Source: an uncultured Psychrobacter sp.
GTDB taxonomy: Bacteria > Pseudomonadota > Gammaproteobacteria > Pseudomonadales > Moraxellaceae
DNA: 64,000 nt
Assembly (NCBI RefSeq): GCF_947488565.1
Contig: NZ_CANKZC010000001.1
Coordinates: 248,001 to 312,000, forward strand
Reading direction: 5' to 3'
Made by a program: the position numbers and the translations under genes. The stretch's first letter is position 1, and each line of letters opens with the position of its first letter. Below, piece after piece: positions 45,304-56,270 of this stretch. Under the pieces are notes generated by a model. That model saw only the letters and a list, made by a program, of their open reading frames with translations, had not been told where the DNA came from and did not search any database.

Positions 45304-45984
45304 TTAATTGGGCTGATAGGCAATCATCACCTCATTGCGACGCATAAATGGTAACGTCCATGGCGGATTATAACGTGCAAGCTGGGGTGTACTCATTATA
45401 TTCAGATTTTGGCTTTGCATCCAAGACTGTAGCGCTTCTGTCTTTTTTGCGACCTTATCAGTTCCTGCCAATCCTGAAAACTTGATAACGCCATAATTCT
45501 GTACGGGTACTTCCTTAATCTCAATATTTGGGTTGTTGGGCTTAGGCAATGTTTGTATCGTATATTGGCTTGGCATAGTAAATTGCACGCGCCACTTACC
45601 ATCGTCTTGTTGCATGCTTACGGGCGCGGTCATGGCAATCTTTTGCGACTCCCCCTTGTCTTGGTTGCTTTTAGGTTCCATAGTGACAGGCGCGGTCATA
45701 CTAATCTTACTGCTCTTCCCATCTGACGCCGTATTATTCCCAAAGATATAATCTGCCAAAACCTTAAACCCTTCGCGACTGGCATCATTTTGATCACCTG
45801 TTACCCAAGTTTGAGCTACCAGCTGTTTATCGTAACGACGCAACTCAAAATTATCGGCTTGTAACAAAATAGTATAATCTGGTTCCTCGACTGCCATAGC
45901 TGCTCCTGGTATTAGTAATAGGCCACTTACTAACAAACCATTAAATAGCGTACCACTCGATAAAAAATCAGCTACCTTAGTCAT
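45304..45984 (-). CDS. SOUL-family haem-binding-like protein, exported
   Basis: 226 residues. A signal peptide (MTKVADFLSS... cleaved near AMA-VEEP) is followed by a complete SOUL domain: YTILLQADNFELRRY, the repeated KISMTAPVTME and KIAMTAPVSMQ, and the C-terminal LARYNPPWTLPFMRRNEVM. Eukaryotic relatives bind haem, while the bacterial function is unproven. The duplicated ISMTAPV segment is normal for the family. GAGGGA lies close before the ATG. The gene is convergent with asd and divergent from tgt. No other haem gene is adjacent. Confidence 0.9.
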   Translation of the reverse strand: MTKVADFLSSGTLFNGLLVSGLLLIPGAAMAVEEPDYTILLQADNFELRRYDKQLVAQTWVTGDQNDASREGFKVLADYIFGNNTASDGKSSKISMTAPVTMEPKSNQDKGESQKIAMTAPVSMQQDDGKWRVQFTMPSQYTIQTLPKPNNPNIEIKEVPVQNYGVIKFSGLAGTDKVAKKTEALQSWMQSQNLNIMSTPQLARYNPPWTLPFMRRNEVMIAYQPN

Positions 45985-46171
45985 ACTGTCCCTCTACTAG
46001 TCAGAAGTAAGATTAAACGCTTTTACTTTATCACTATCTCATCGTTTACTTTAGCAAGCATTCGATAATACTGTCTGTATTTTTTGGTTATAGTAAAGAA
46101 TACTTTCATAGCATTATTCACTGCTGCTAAACTTCTAGGTCCCCAAAAAAACCTAACAATGTTATAATTAG

Positions 46172-47356
<1,185 letters not shown>

Positions 47357-47408
47357 TTTAAGTACGTCTTGCCTGGTAAACTTTTAGCTCAGTCACTAAA
47401 CAGAAAAA

Positions 47409-47445
47409 TGCCAGACAGTGTTTACTGACTGGCACTTTATTTTTC
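47409..47445 (+). terminator. Intrinsic terminator of tgt
   Basis: TGCCAG-A-CAGT pairs with ACTG-A-CTGGCA around a GTTT loop, followed by TTTATTTTT, about 50 bp after the tgt stop. Confidence 0.88.
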
Positions 47446-47504
47446 AGATAATCATTATTTTTTCAACAGTATAGTTTTTTATCATTGCAAAAACGTGACT
47501 GTCT

Positions 47505-47636
47505 TTAGATATGATCTTTTGGCAATTCACTCATCGGAATGTCAGGATGCTTTCTTAAATGTAAGATTGCAGTGAGCAAACCACCCCATATAAGTAACAT
47601 TGAAATAATCATAAAAATAATTGCTGATGTTGTCAT
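47505..47636 (-). CDS. metS: Small subunit of the NSS amino-acid importer (MetS type)
   Basis: A 43-residue protein with one membrane helix (IIFMIISMLLIWGGLLTAIL) and a short conserved-looking tail LRKHPDIPMSELP. This fits the MetS family, the tiny partner required by MetP-type sodium-coupled methionine/alanine importers. AGGAA lies 8-9 bases before the ATG. It begins 29 bp after the stop of the large transporter gene on the same strand, which fixes the identity. Confidence 0.9.
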   Translation of the reverse strand: MTTSAIIFMIISMLLIWGGLLTAILHLRKHPDIPMSELPKDHI

Positions 47637-47665
47637 AATAAATTCCTATTAAGATTTCAATTTGA

Positions 47666-49183
47666 TTAGTGTGCATCGTCAATCAAACGAGATTCATCAT
47701 CTTCATCATCGTGATGACCTCTTATACGAGAAAGTATAAACGCGCCTAATCCAAAGAATACCACAACGCCCCAACCAAATAATAATAGTATGGTAGTAGA
47801 GTAACCCTCGTAAGGCTCTTGAACCAAATTAATAAGCTTCAAACCTAGGGCAATGGTCAATACGGTTGGTGTGATAACCGTCAACATAAATACCCAAGCA
47901 CCGCCTAGTTTGACACTTGAGATGCGGTTGATATGCTCTAATAAACCTGGAATCTTATGGCGATTAAACCATGTTACCCAAACGATTGACATCAAGCCAC
48001 CAGCGACAATACCGATATTATTTGCAAAGTGATCGATAACATCTACTAACACCAGTGAGCTACCAGTAGAGAACGCAGCAATCGATATGACAGCACATAC
48101 CCCACCTATTGCAGCAACTGCTTTTTTACGTGACCAATCAAACTTGTCTTGAAAGGCTGAGATAGGTACTTCAAGGATACTCACTAAAGAGCTGATACCA
48201 GCTACTACCAAAGAGCCGAAGAACAAGAAACCAATAAAGTCACCACTGCTGCCCATCGTTGAGATGATTTTGGGGAATACAAAGAACGCCAGTCCCACGC
48301 CGCCACTAGCAACTTCAGAGACTTCTTGACCTGTTGACATCGCCATAAAACCAATAGCGGCAAAAATACCGATACCAGCAATCAATTCAAAAGATGAGTT
48401 AGCGAAACCTACCACCAAACCTGCGCCAGTTAAATTGGTATTTCTTTTTAGATAAGAGGCATAAGTCACCATAATACCGAAACCGACCGATAATGAGAAA
48501 AACACATGGCCATAAGCTGCAAGCCAAACGTTAGGATCTTTCATTCTCTCCCAATTTGGTTCAAAAAAAGCATTCAAACCAATTTCAGCGCCTGGTAAAT
48601 TAACAGCTTTAAATACCATAATGCCAAACAATACTATGAGTAGTGGAATACAAATTTTGTTGGCAAGCTCAACACCCTTACGGATACCGCCAAACATGAT
48701 TAACATGGCTAATGCCCAAACGATGAGCAAACCTATAAACATCTGTGGTACGAATACAGAAGTCAGATCTCCTGTATGCTGTACAAAGTCGCTGACAAAG
48801 AAGGTTGTGGTATCTTCACCCCATTTTTGTCCAAACGAGAAAACCATATAACTGCCCGCCCATACAATAACGGCGGCATAATAAATAGCAATGACAAAGG
48901 AGACAAGCGTCTGCCACCAGCCCACAAACTGGGCAGATTTCACCATTTTCTTATATGCACGTGGCGCGGCAGCGCGATACTTATGTCCTATAATATAATC
49001 TAAAAACAACAGCGGAATACCTGCTGTTAATAAAGCAATAAGGTAAGGCACCATAAATGCCCCACCACCGTTATCATAAGCCACATAAGGAAAACGCCAT
49101 ATGTTACCTAGGCCTACTGCCGAACCGACAGCTGCTATGATGAAACCAGTCCTACTCGACCAATTCTCTCTTGGTTCTGCCAT
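47666..49183 (-). CDS. metP: Sodium-coupled NSS-family amino-acid importer (MetP type)
   Basis: 505 residues, twelve membrane helices of the neurotransmitter:sodium symporter fold. The opening NWSSRTGFIIAAVGSAVGLGN, followed by IWRFPYVAYDNGGGAFMVPY, carries the sodium and substrate unwound-helix signature. The second core segment is VFFSLSVGFGIMVTYASYL. With MetS downstream, a methionine/alanine importer is the best prediction. The C-terminus is acidic and His-rich. The ATG has AGGAGGAG just upstream. Substrate specificity is inferred from the metS pairing. Confidence 0.93.
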   Translation of the reverse strand: MAEPRENWSSRTGFIIAAVGSAVGLGNIWRFPYVAYDNGGGAFMVPYLIALLTAGIPLLFLDYIIGHKYRAAAPRAYKKMVKSAQFVGWWQTLVSFVIAIYYAAVIVWAGSYMVFSFGQKWGEDTTTFFVSDFVQHTGDLTSVFVPQMFIGLLIVWALAMLIMFGGIRKGVELANKICIPLLIVLFGIMVFKAVNLPGAEIGLNAFFEPNWERMKDPNVWLAAYGHVFFSLSVGFGIMVTYASYLKRNTNLTGAGLVVGFANSSFELIAGIGIFAAIGFMAMSTGQEVSEVASGGVGLAFFVFPKIISTMGSSGDFIGFLFFGSLVVAGISSLVSILEVPISAFQDKFDWSRKKAVAAIGGVCAVISIAAFSTGSSLVLVDVIDHFANNIGIVAGGLMSIVWVTWFNRHKIPGLLEHINRISSVKLGGAWVFMLTVITPTVLTIALGLKLINLVQEPYEGYSTTILLLFGWGVVVFFGLGAFILSRIRGHHDDEDDESRLIDDAH

Positions 49184-49356
49184 ATACTCCTCCTAACACT
49201 ACAATGATAAGCTACTCAAATTTTATAAACCAAGAGATAGCTAAATTAGCAAAAAAGATGTTATACATTATTTTTTAATTAAAATAGGTTACTATAATCT
49301 TACTGAACATCTTTAGAAAGTGTCTGCTAAACATTATAAAAAGTCAAGTACTCATA

Positions 49357-49395
49357 GACATAAAAAGCCATAACATTTAGTTATGGCTTTTTGTC
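49357..49395. terminator. Terminator downstream of lpxA (bidirectional shape)
   Basis: AAAAAGCCATAAC and GTTATGGCTTTTT form a 13-bp stem with loop ATTTA and T-runs on both strands. It lies about 60 bp past the lpxA stop and closes the long envelope cluster. Confidence 0.9.
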
Positions 49396-49451
49396 TATAG
49401 ATATCAATGGAGAAGAATACAGAGCATGAGGGAATTTATATTAAAAGAGTC

Positions 49452-50231
49452 TTAGCGCACCACACCTCGTTTACTATACTGTAAAGAATCAATAAGCAAC
49501 TGAATTTTGGGCTCTTTTGGCAACAAATCCTCTTGCAGAATTTTGAGTGCTTGAGCAGTGGTTAATCCAGATCTAAAAATCGTCACGTATGCTTGACGAA
49601 GCATATCTATGGTGTGCTGCGACCAATCTTTACGACGCATGCCTTCAATATTGAGTCCATGAGCATGTGCTGGATTGCCTGACACCATCGTAAAAGCAGC
49701 GACATCTTTTAGAATCAGACTAGCACCGCCAACCAAGCTGTAATCTTCTACTCGGCAAAACTGATGTATACCTGAGTTACCACCAATGATGGTATGGTTG
49801 CCGATAGTCACGTGGCCTGCAATACCGACATTATTTGCCACTACATTGTGATCACCTATCATGCAATCGTGCGCAATATGAGTGTTGACCATAAATAGAT
49901 TGTGATTACCGATTTTGGTTAACTTGTCATCTTGTACCGTACCACGATGAAAGCTACAAGCTTCACGAATGGTATTATGATCGCCGATTTCAAGCCATGT
50001 ACGCTCACCAGCATACTTTAAATCTTGTGGATTTTCGCCGATACTTGCAAACTGATAAATTTGGTTATGTTTACCAATTCGAGTAAGTTTGGTTACTACC
50101 ACATGCCGATGCAAAATGGTGTGTGCACCAACCGTCACCTCATCACCGATGATACAATATGGTCCTATAATAGCTGTCTCATCAATCTTGGCAGATGGTG
50201 AGATGAGCGCTGTGGGATGAATCTGACTCAT
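49452..50231 (-). CDS. lpxA: UDP-N-acetylglucosamine acyltransferase
   Basis: First step of lipid A synthesis: transfers a 3-hydroxyacyl chain to UDP-GlcNAc. A left-handed beta helix of hexapeptide repeats opens with HPTALISPSAKIDETAIIGPYC. The catalytic segment NTHIAHDCMIGDHNVVANN contains the active His. The start is set at the ATG at 50231 (MSQIHPT) with AAAGG upstream. The frame continues 26 codons further without support. 259 residues, normal. Last gene of the cluster after fabZ, with a 186-bp gap. Confidence 0.97.
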   Translation of the reverse strand: MSQIHPTALISPSAKIDETAIIGPYCIIGDEVTVGAHTILHRHVVVTKLTRIGKHNQIYQFASIGENPQDLKYAGERTWLEIGDHNTIREACSFHRGTVQDDKLTKIGNHNLFMVNTHIAHDCMIGDHNVVANNVGIAGHVTIGNHTIIGGNSGIHQFCRVEDYSLVGGASLILKDVAAFTMVSGNPAHAHGLNIEGMRRKDWSQHTIDMLRQAYVTIFRSGLTTAQALKILQEDLLPKEPKIQLLIDSLQYSKRGVVR

Positions 50232-50417
50232 AATGCGGGCCTTTGTATCATTTAATACGAGAAATGGTAAAACAGAATACCAATAGTTTGGCCTTAAGGC
50301 CAATACCAATTATAACCAAAATTATTGTTGTTGATGATTATTCTCATCGCGAATATTAACATGACTCTCCAGCAAATTCAGTCAATTACTGATTCAAACG
50401 CTTTTATTGTCAGCTTT

Positions 50418-50927
50418 TTATTGCTCTTGGCGAGCGATCATTACTTGAGCACTGGCAGCCAACTCATTTTCGACGTGTACGGTACAGTCAAACTTATAAA
50501 TGCCTTGCTTTTGCATCACAGTCTTAGCACGGATGATTAGCTGATCACCAGGAATCACTCGGCGCTTAAAACGAACCTTATCGACCCCTGCAAACAAATA
50601 CAAATAACCATCTTCGGCAGTCAAACCTGCACTAATAAAGCCTAGCACACCTGAAACTTGAGCCATAGACTCAACCATTAGTACACCTGGCATAATAGGC
50701 TCATCAGGAAAATGACCATTGAAGAATTCTTCATTGATAGTCACATTTTTGATGCCAGTAATACATTCACCAGGTTTACAAGCTGTGATTTTGTCCACCA
50801 ACATAAAAGGATAGCGATGTGGCAAATAATGCTTGAGGGTATGATAGGTTAATGGCAGTGTCAGACCTTGTTCAGATAATGTTTTGATGTCTTCGTCGTT
50901 TAAAGTATCTATGTCTGTAGCACTCAT
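50418..50927 (-). CDS. fabZ: 3-hydroxyacyl-ACP dehydratase FabZ
   Basis: Dehydrates 3-hydroxyacyl-ACP in fatty-acid elongation, competing with LpxA/LpxD for the same precursor. The hot-dog fold has the catalytic segment NGHFPDEPIMPGVLMVESMAQ, with His and Glu. The PHRYPFMLVDKI opening is at about residues 31-42. The 169 residues include a ~25-residue N-terminal extension over E. coli FabZ. AAGGAAG precedes the ATG. It lies between lpxD and lpxA on the same strand. Confidence 0.97.
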   Translation of the reverse strand: MSATDIDTLNDEDIKTLSEQGLTLPLTYHTLKHYLPHRYPFMLVDKITACKPGECITGIKNVTINEEFFNGHFPDEPIMPGVLMVESMAQVSGVLGFISAGLTAEDGYLYLFAGVDKVRFKRRVIPGDQLIIRAKTVMQKQGIYKFDCTVHVENELAASAQVMIARQEQ

Positions 50928-51016
50928 AAAGGGGCTTCCTTGCTTATATTACATATTGTTGGTAAGAAAATTATTCTGTTGTTAATACACTTATAGATAA
51001 CTTCAAATAAATAGAT

Positions 51017-52036
51017 TTAGCTGTCACCCAGCTGCCGGAAGCGTACTGCTGCCCGCCGCCACTTAGCAGTTGGCATTGCAGCTGTTCCCGAAGAGTATGA
51101 TCCAGCACTCTTAATAGATTTGGTCACCATCGTCATACCTGATAAAGTAACATCATCTGTGATATCGATATGACCATTAATACCTACCGCGCCACCGATG
51201 ACACAACGTTTGCCAATAGTAGTACTACCAGCAATACCTGTATTGGCAGCGATAGCAGTACCAGCACCGATACGCACGTTATGAGCGATCTGCACCAGGT
51301 TATCAATAATGACGTGGTCACTGATGACAGTATCATCAATAGCACCGCGGTCAATACAGGTGTTACTACCAATGCGGACATGGCTACCAATGATCACACG
51401 ACCCAGCTGTGCGATACGCTCCCACCCGTCAATACTTGGATCTTGAGACGGTGCAAAGCCAAAGCCTTCAGCACCAATGCTGACACCAGCATGTAATCTA
51501 ACATAATCGCCAATAATACAATCATGGCCAATGACGACTTGCGACTTAAACACACAGTCAGTACCAATACGACTGTATGCTTCAACGATTACATTCGCAT
51601 CCAGACAGCTACGATCACCGATATGGACATGCTCATTGATTACGCAATAGGGACCAATGCGGACATCAGCCCCAATTACTGCACTCTTAGCGATAATTGC
51701 TGTCGGATGAATATTATTACTTTTTGTAGTATGACGTACAAACAGCTGGCTGCTGCTAGCGTAAGCCAGATAAGGTGATGCAACGACTACGACTACAGTT
51801 GGCGATGGTACTTGCTCACGATACTGCTCAGTGACAAGCACTACACCTGCCTGACTTTGCGCTAAGCTGGTGATGTAATTTGGATCTGCCAAAAAACTCA
51901 GCTGCGTACTATTTGCATCAGTCAGACTACCGACACCGTTTATTGATAGGGTTAACTGATCCGTAGTAAGCTCAGCTTTATTCAATACTGGCTGACGCTG
52001 TTCGATTCGAGAAATAATTTGCTTAATCGTTATCAT
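51017..52036 (-). CDS. lpxD: UDP-3-O-(3-hydroxyacyl)glucosamine N-acyltransferase
   Basis: Third step of lipid A synthesis. The N-terminal uridine-binding domain (LSFLADPNY region) is followed by hexapeptide repeats starting NNIHPTAIIAKSAVIGADVRI. The catalytic IDNLVQIAHNVRIG (His) and a C-terminal helix are intact. The ATG at 52036 gives 339 residues, the usual length. The track-length frame would begin at a TTG and add 14 hydrophobic residues. The ribosome site is weak. It follows bamA with only 145 bp between them; the skp/ompH gene normally in that place is missing. Confidence 0.96.
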   Translation of the reverse strand: MITIKQIISRIEQRQPVLNKAELTTDQLTLSINGVGSLTDANSTQLSFLADPNYITSLAQSQAGVVLVTEQYREQVPSPTVVVVVASPYLAYASSSQLFVRHTTKSNNIHPTAIIAKSAVIGADVRIGPYCVINEHVHIGDRSCLDANVIVEAYSRIGTDCVFKSQVVIGHDCIIGDYVRLHAGVSIGAEGFGFAPSQDPSIDGWERIAQLGRVIIGSHVRIGSNTCIDRGAIDDTVISDHVIIDNLVQIAHNVRIGAGTAIAANTGIAGSTTIGKRCVIGGAVGINGHIDITDDVTLSGMTMVTKSIKSAGSYSSGTAAMPTAKWRRAAVRFRQLGDS

Positions 52037-52181
52037 AATTGGCGTTAATATGATTAATAAGAATAAAATGGATGCCAAACTGATACTTCAGTTTAACAAC
52101 CAATTCAATAATAGTTATAAAATAATACTAAGCGTTTAAAACCATCTGCATAATAAAACGACTTTACGTCTATACGCTTAA

Positions 52182-54596
52182 CTAGAACGTGCTACCAATC
52201 TGGAACTGCACCTTTTCAGTCTCATCGTTTTCTTTATCGCCGATAGGTACAGCATAACTTAATGAGATTGGACCGATAGGTGTATACCAAGTGACCCCTG
52301 CACCCGCACTAAAGCGCAGGTCGTTGTCTTGGGTCAGCAATGGCACCTCTGTATCATTACCATTAGCTGGGTTAATAAAGGTGCGATCTTCTTTATCTGT
52401 GGTATCAAAGACCTGACCACCTTCAGCGAATAGTACTGGACGTACTTGATCCGCCCAGTCACCTTTGAATGGCATTGGCAGAATCAGTTCAGTACCAAAG
52501 GTTGCTAACGCATTACCGCCAACCTCTTCTTTTTGAATACTTTCAAAGCCATTTACTGCATTGTAATAAGACTCAGAACGAGGACCGAGCGTCGACGCTT
52601 CATAACCACGTACCGAACCATAACCACCAGCGTAGAAATTTTCATAGAAAGGCAAGTCATTACCATAGCCAAGCTTAGTATAGCCGCGTGCAATCACATC
52701 TTTATACACAGGATAGTACACATTACCAGTATAGAGCAGTTTTTGGTAATTCGTATCGCCAAACCCAAAAGTGGCATTAACATTGTGGCTCATGCCTTTA
52801 GTCGGAAATACAGGGCGATCTAACGTACTATAATCCCACCCTAAAAGTAGGTTGTAGGTATTATAGTCGTTTTTAAAGCCAGTTCGACCTTCAAATTCTC
52901 CAGAAAATGCTTCAGTAGTACCACCGTCATCAATAATTTGCTGAACGTTTGATACGCCAAGCCAGCGACCACCGCGTACGGCAGTGTTATCAAAGTTTAC
53001 CCCAGCACTGACGCGCTTAGTCTCATCTACAGGGTAGCTATAATTTAGTGTTGCGCCGTAAGAGTCAGTAACATAGTTACTAACGTTACGATCATCATAT
53101 TTAGTCTCACGATAATAAGCGCTGACACCTTGGGACACGCCATTTTCTGTAAAGTACGGATCCGTATAACCTAAACTATAAGAATCACGTGTCTCTGAAC
53201 GTGATAGCGCCGCTTTAACGCGGTTACCTGTACCCATAAAGTTGTTTTGGGTAAGATCTAGCTGGAACGTTACACCGCCACTTTGTGAATAACCTGCGGC
53301 AATGGTTGAGCTACCAGAAGGCTGCTCTTCAACCACATAATTGATATCCACTCGATCTGGTTGATTAGGGACTGGTTTTACATCGACATTGACTGCTTTG
53401 AAGAAGCCTGTACGCATCAAACGTGTACGTGATAGCTGTATCTTGTCGTTAGATGCCAGCGCCCCTTCTAACTGACGCATTTCACGACGTAATACTTCAT
53501 CTTGCGTTTTAATATTGCCATTAAAATTGATACGGCGTACATAAATAGGACGCGCAGGGTCAATATAATAATCAATATCGACAACTTTGGTTTCATCATT
53601 AATGCGTGGTACTGGACGTACTTGTGCCAGATAATAACCCTCATTACCATAACGGCTTTTTAAAGCAGCGGTAGATGCATCAAGCTTGGCTTGTGAGTAT
53701 TGCTCATCAGACGCAAAAGTCACCAGCTCGTCCAGCTCATCAGTAGCAAATTTTGGATCGCCCAAGAAGTTTATTTCACCGAACTGATACTGCTCACCTT
53801 CGCTTAAACTGACTTCAATGAACACACTACGCTTATCTTCACTGATATTTAGTACAGCGTTATCAACATTAAAGCGTACATAACCATCGTTTTGATATAG
53901 GGCTTTTAAGTTCTCTAGACTGGCAGCCAGCTTTTCTTTCGCGTAGCGATCAGATTTAGATAATAGACGTGTCCATGAAGATTCTTTTACCGCAAAGACG
54001 TCTTTGATATCTTCATCACTAAAATGCTTATTACCAATGACGTTGATGTCAACCACTTTAGCAGGCTTGCCTTCGATAAAGCGCACATCTAACTTTACAC
54101 GGTTGCCATCAAGCAAAGTCTGGTCCACTTCGATATTACTGTTGTAATAACCTTGGCTAATATATTGTTGTTGTAACTCATTAGCAACGCCTTGTAAGGT
54201 CGATTGTTTGAGCACATCACCTGCAGACAGTCCAGCGTTTTCGAGTCCTTGCTCTAGACCTTCTTCAGGAATCAGCTTATTACCTTCAAAATTTACTTCA
54301 GCGATAATAGGACGTTCGATAACATCAAAACTCAGCTGACCACCTTCGACACGGCTTTGGATATTTGCAAAATTGTCAGTGGCATATAGTGCTTTAATGC
54401 TGGCTGCAAGGCTACTGTCATTGACTGTATCACCTACTGTCACAGGTAAGACTGGATACAAGCTATCAGGGGTTAAACGTTGTAGACCAGTAAAGCCAAT
54501 ATCAGTGACTACAAAGTTTGCCGCCTGCACAGGCATACTCATCATTGCTACAACTAACGGCAACCCAGCCGCACTCATAAATAAAGGCGTACGCAT
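52182..54596 (-). CDS. bamA: BamA, outer-membrane protein assembly factor
   Basis: Core of the BAM complex that folds beta-barrel proteins into the outer membrane. A signal peptide (cleaved near VQA-ANFV) is followed by five POTRA domains (about 25-420) and a 16-strand Omp85 barrel. The barrel carries the conserved lid motif GSVRGYEASTLGPRS and a C-terminal strand ending VQFQIGSTF (terminal Phe). The start is taken at the ATG at 54596, two codons inside a GTG-initiated frame. About 804 residues, normal. It follows rseP on the same strand after 264 bp, so an extra promoter may lie in that gap. Confidence 0.97.
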   Translation of the reverse strand: MRTPLFMSAAGLPLVVAMMSMPVQAANFVVTDIGFTGLQRLTPDSLYPVLPVTVGDTVNDSSLAASIKALYATDNFANIQSRVEGGQLSFDVIERPIIAEVNFEGNKLIPEEGLEQGLENAGLSAGDVLKQSTLQGVANELQQQYISQGYYNSNIEVDQTLLDGNRVKLDVRFIEGKPAKVVDINVIGNKHFSDEDIKDVFAVKESSWTRLLSKSDRYAKEKLAASLENLKALYQNDGYVRFNVDNAVLNISEDKRSVFIEVSLSEGEQYQFGEINFLGDPKFATDELDELVTFASDEQYSQAKLDASTAALKSRYGNEGYYLAQVRPVPRINDETKVVDIDYYIDPARPIYVRRINFNGNIKTQDEVLRREMRQLEGALASNDKIQLSRTRLMRTGFFKAVNVDVKPVPNQPDRVDINYVVEEQPSGSSTIAAGYSQSGGVTFQLDLTQNNFMGTGNRVKAALSRSETRDSYSLGYTDPYFTENGVSQGVSAYYRETKYDDRNVSNYVTDSYGATLNYSYPVDETKRVSAGVNFDNTAVRGGRWLGVSNVQQIIDDGGTTEAFSGEFEGRTGFKNDYNTYNLLLGWDYSTLDRPVFPTKGMSHNVNATFGFGDTNYQKLLYTGNVYYPVYKDVIARGYTKLGYGNDLPFYENFYAGGYGSVRGYEASTLGPRSESYYNAVNGFESIQKEEVGGNALATFGTELILPMPFKGDWADQVRPVLFAEGGQVFDTTDKEDRTFINPANGNDTEVPLLTQDNDLRFSAGAGVTWYTPIGPISLSYAVPIGDKENDETEKVQFQIGSTF

Positions 54597-54753
54597 AAAC
54601 ACTATCCGTCAATAAAAAACTTGCTTAAGTTAAGGTAAAAAGCATATTTTGTCTAGTCCAATTGGTACGCAATTTGCGATTCAAACATGAACTGACAGAG
54701 GACACTTTATATAAAATGCATCATAAAATAAACTAAAAATTACGATTAGTACA

Positions 54754-54769
54754 GTTGCATCGATGCAAC
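54754..54769. promoter_or_regulatory. Perfect 16-bp palindrome upstream of bamA
   Basis: GTTGCATCGATGCAAC is fully self-complementary and sits about 160 bp upstream of the bamA start in the rseP-bamA gap. The even spacing with no loop suggests a dimeric-protein site and not an RNA hairpin. The regulator is not identified. Confidence 0.35.
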
Positions 54770-54860
54770 AGCAATAGTAAATCAGCCAAACAACTAGAAC
54801 ATAATGTCTGTGTAGACGTTAGTATGTCATGCTTTAATTGACAAATAACAAAGTATTTAT

Positions 54861-56237
54861 TTAAAAAAGCCTACTGATATCATTACCAATCGCTAACACC
54901 ATGAAACCTGCCAGTAAGAGTAAACCGATATTTAATCCTACAATCTGAACCCCCTCCGATAAAGGCTTACCGCGAATCAGTTCAATAAGATGGTACGCAA
55001 TATGACCACCATCTAGTACAGGTATCGGTAATAGATTTAAAACTGCTAGGCTCAAACTAATCAAGGCGGCAGTAGACAGCACCATCTCCCAACTAATATC
55101 AAAGCTTTGCTTGGCAACTTTAGCGATGGTAATAGGGCCAGATAAGTTATCAAGGCCGATCATACCTGATATCATCTTACCCATTGAGCTGACCGTCATT
55201 ACTGCTAGCTGCTCAGTCTTTTCAAACGACTTTACCATAGCCTCACCAGGACCATAAGCTACCGTGGTTTTATACGCATCAGGAATAACAATCTCAGTTT
55301 GTTCAACCATAGCACCAATCTGACCGTAGGCATTGCCTAGATTGTCTTTCTTACCTTGCGGCATAATCTGTAGCTGTACTGGTTTGCTGTCACGAATGAC
55401 GGTAAAGTTTAGTAGCACCTCAGGATTGTCACGAATCATTCGTGTAGCACTGATCCAATCTTCAATCTCTTTATTGTTAATCGCTATAATGCGATCGCCT
55501 ACTTCTAGGCCTTGACGTACAGCCGCTCCATCCGCTGATAAATCACCAACGATTGGTGCAATCTGTGGCTGCCAAGGTAACATCCCCAAACTGGTTAGCG
55601 CATCCTTACCTTTATCCTCACCCTGCATAAATTGCATGACAGGTGCTTGATAGGTCTTTGCGACATCTGTGGCTGATTCGTCTGTTTGTAGCGTTATACT
55701 GACATTACCCGTCTCACCCATTCGTCCAGCTAAACGATAGTTAATGCCTTCCCACGTTTGTACTTCATGACCATCTATCGCGAGTATTTTATCCCCAACT
55801 GGCAATTGTGCTATTGCTGCGGGAGTATCGGGAAGTACTTGACCGATCTTCGTCGCTAATTGCTCAGATGGGGTCATAAACAATACCCAAAACAGCGCAA
55901 TTGCAATGATAAAGTTCATGATTGGACCAGCTGCGACAATAGCTATTTTTTTTAACGGGTGCTGACGGTTAAACGCCAAATGTAGCTCATCCTTTGCCAC
56001 GTCACCTTCACGCTCATCAAGCATCTTGACGTAACCACCTAGCGGCAGCATAGAAATACGATAGTCGATGCCGCTTTTTTTACTGGTCCAGCCCGTCAGC
56101 TTTGGGCCAAAACCAATAGAATATGTCAGTACCTTAACACCGCATAATCTTGCCACTATATAGTGACCCCATTCATGCAATGCGATCAGAGGTCCTAAGA
56201 CAAAAATCGCTGCAAGTAGCGTTAGTAAAAACGTCAT
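54861..56237 (-). CDS. rseP: RseP, site-2 intramembrane zinc metalloprotease
   Basis: Cuts anti-sigma factors such as RseA within the membrane during envelope stress. The zinc motif HEWGH is at residues 21-25 in the first helix. Two PDZ domains follow (about 125-305; DKILAIDGHEVQTW and DRIIAINNKEIEDW). The second zinc-ligand motif LNLLPIPVLDGGH is in the third helix near the C-terminus. 458 residues, like E. coli RseP. It lies between dxr and bamA, all on one strand, with 33 bp to dxr. Confidence 0.96.
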   Translation of the reverse strand: MTFLLTLLAAIFVLGPLIALHEWGHYIVARLCGVKVLTYSIGFGPKLTGWTSKKSGIDYRISMLPLGGYVKMLDEREGDVAKDELHLAFNRQHPLKKIAIVAAGPIMNFIIAIALFWVLFMTPSEQLATKIGQVLPDTPAAIAQLPVGDKILAIDGHEVQTWEGINYRLAGRMGETGNVSITLQTDESATDVAKTYQAPVMQFMQGEDKGKDALTSLGMLPWQPQIAPIVGDLSADGAAVRQGLEVGDRIIAINNKEIEDWISATRMIRDNPEVLLNFTVIRDSKPVQLQIMPQGKKDNLGNAYGQIGAMVEQTEIVIPDAYKTTVAYGPGEAMVKSFEKTEQLAVMTVSSMGKMISGMIGLDNLSGPITIAKVAKQSFDISWEMVLSTAALISLSLAVLNLLPIPVLDGGHIAYHLIELIRGKPLSEGVQIVGLNIGLLLLAGFMVLAIGNDISRLF

Positions 56238-56270
56238 GATCTTTTCTCGTTTAGGTGACTCTGAATCTGG

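Noticed and set aside
52037..52078. 14-residue hydrophobic N-terminal extension of LpxD
   Set aside because: It starts at TTG, and the shorter protein matches the normal family length of about 339.
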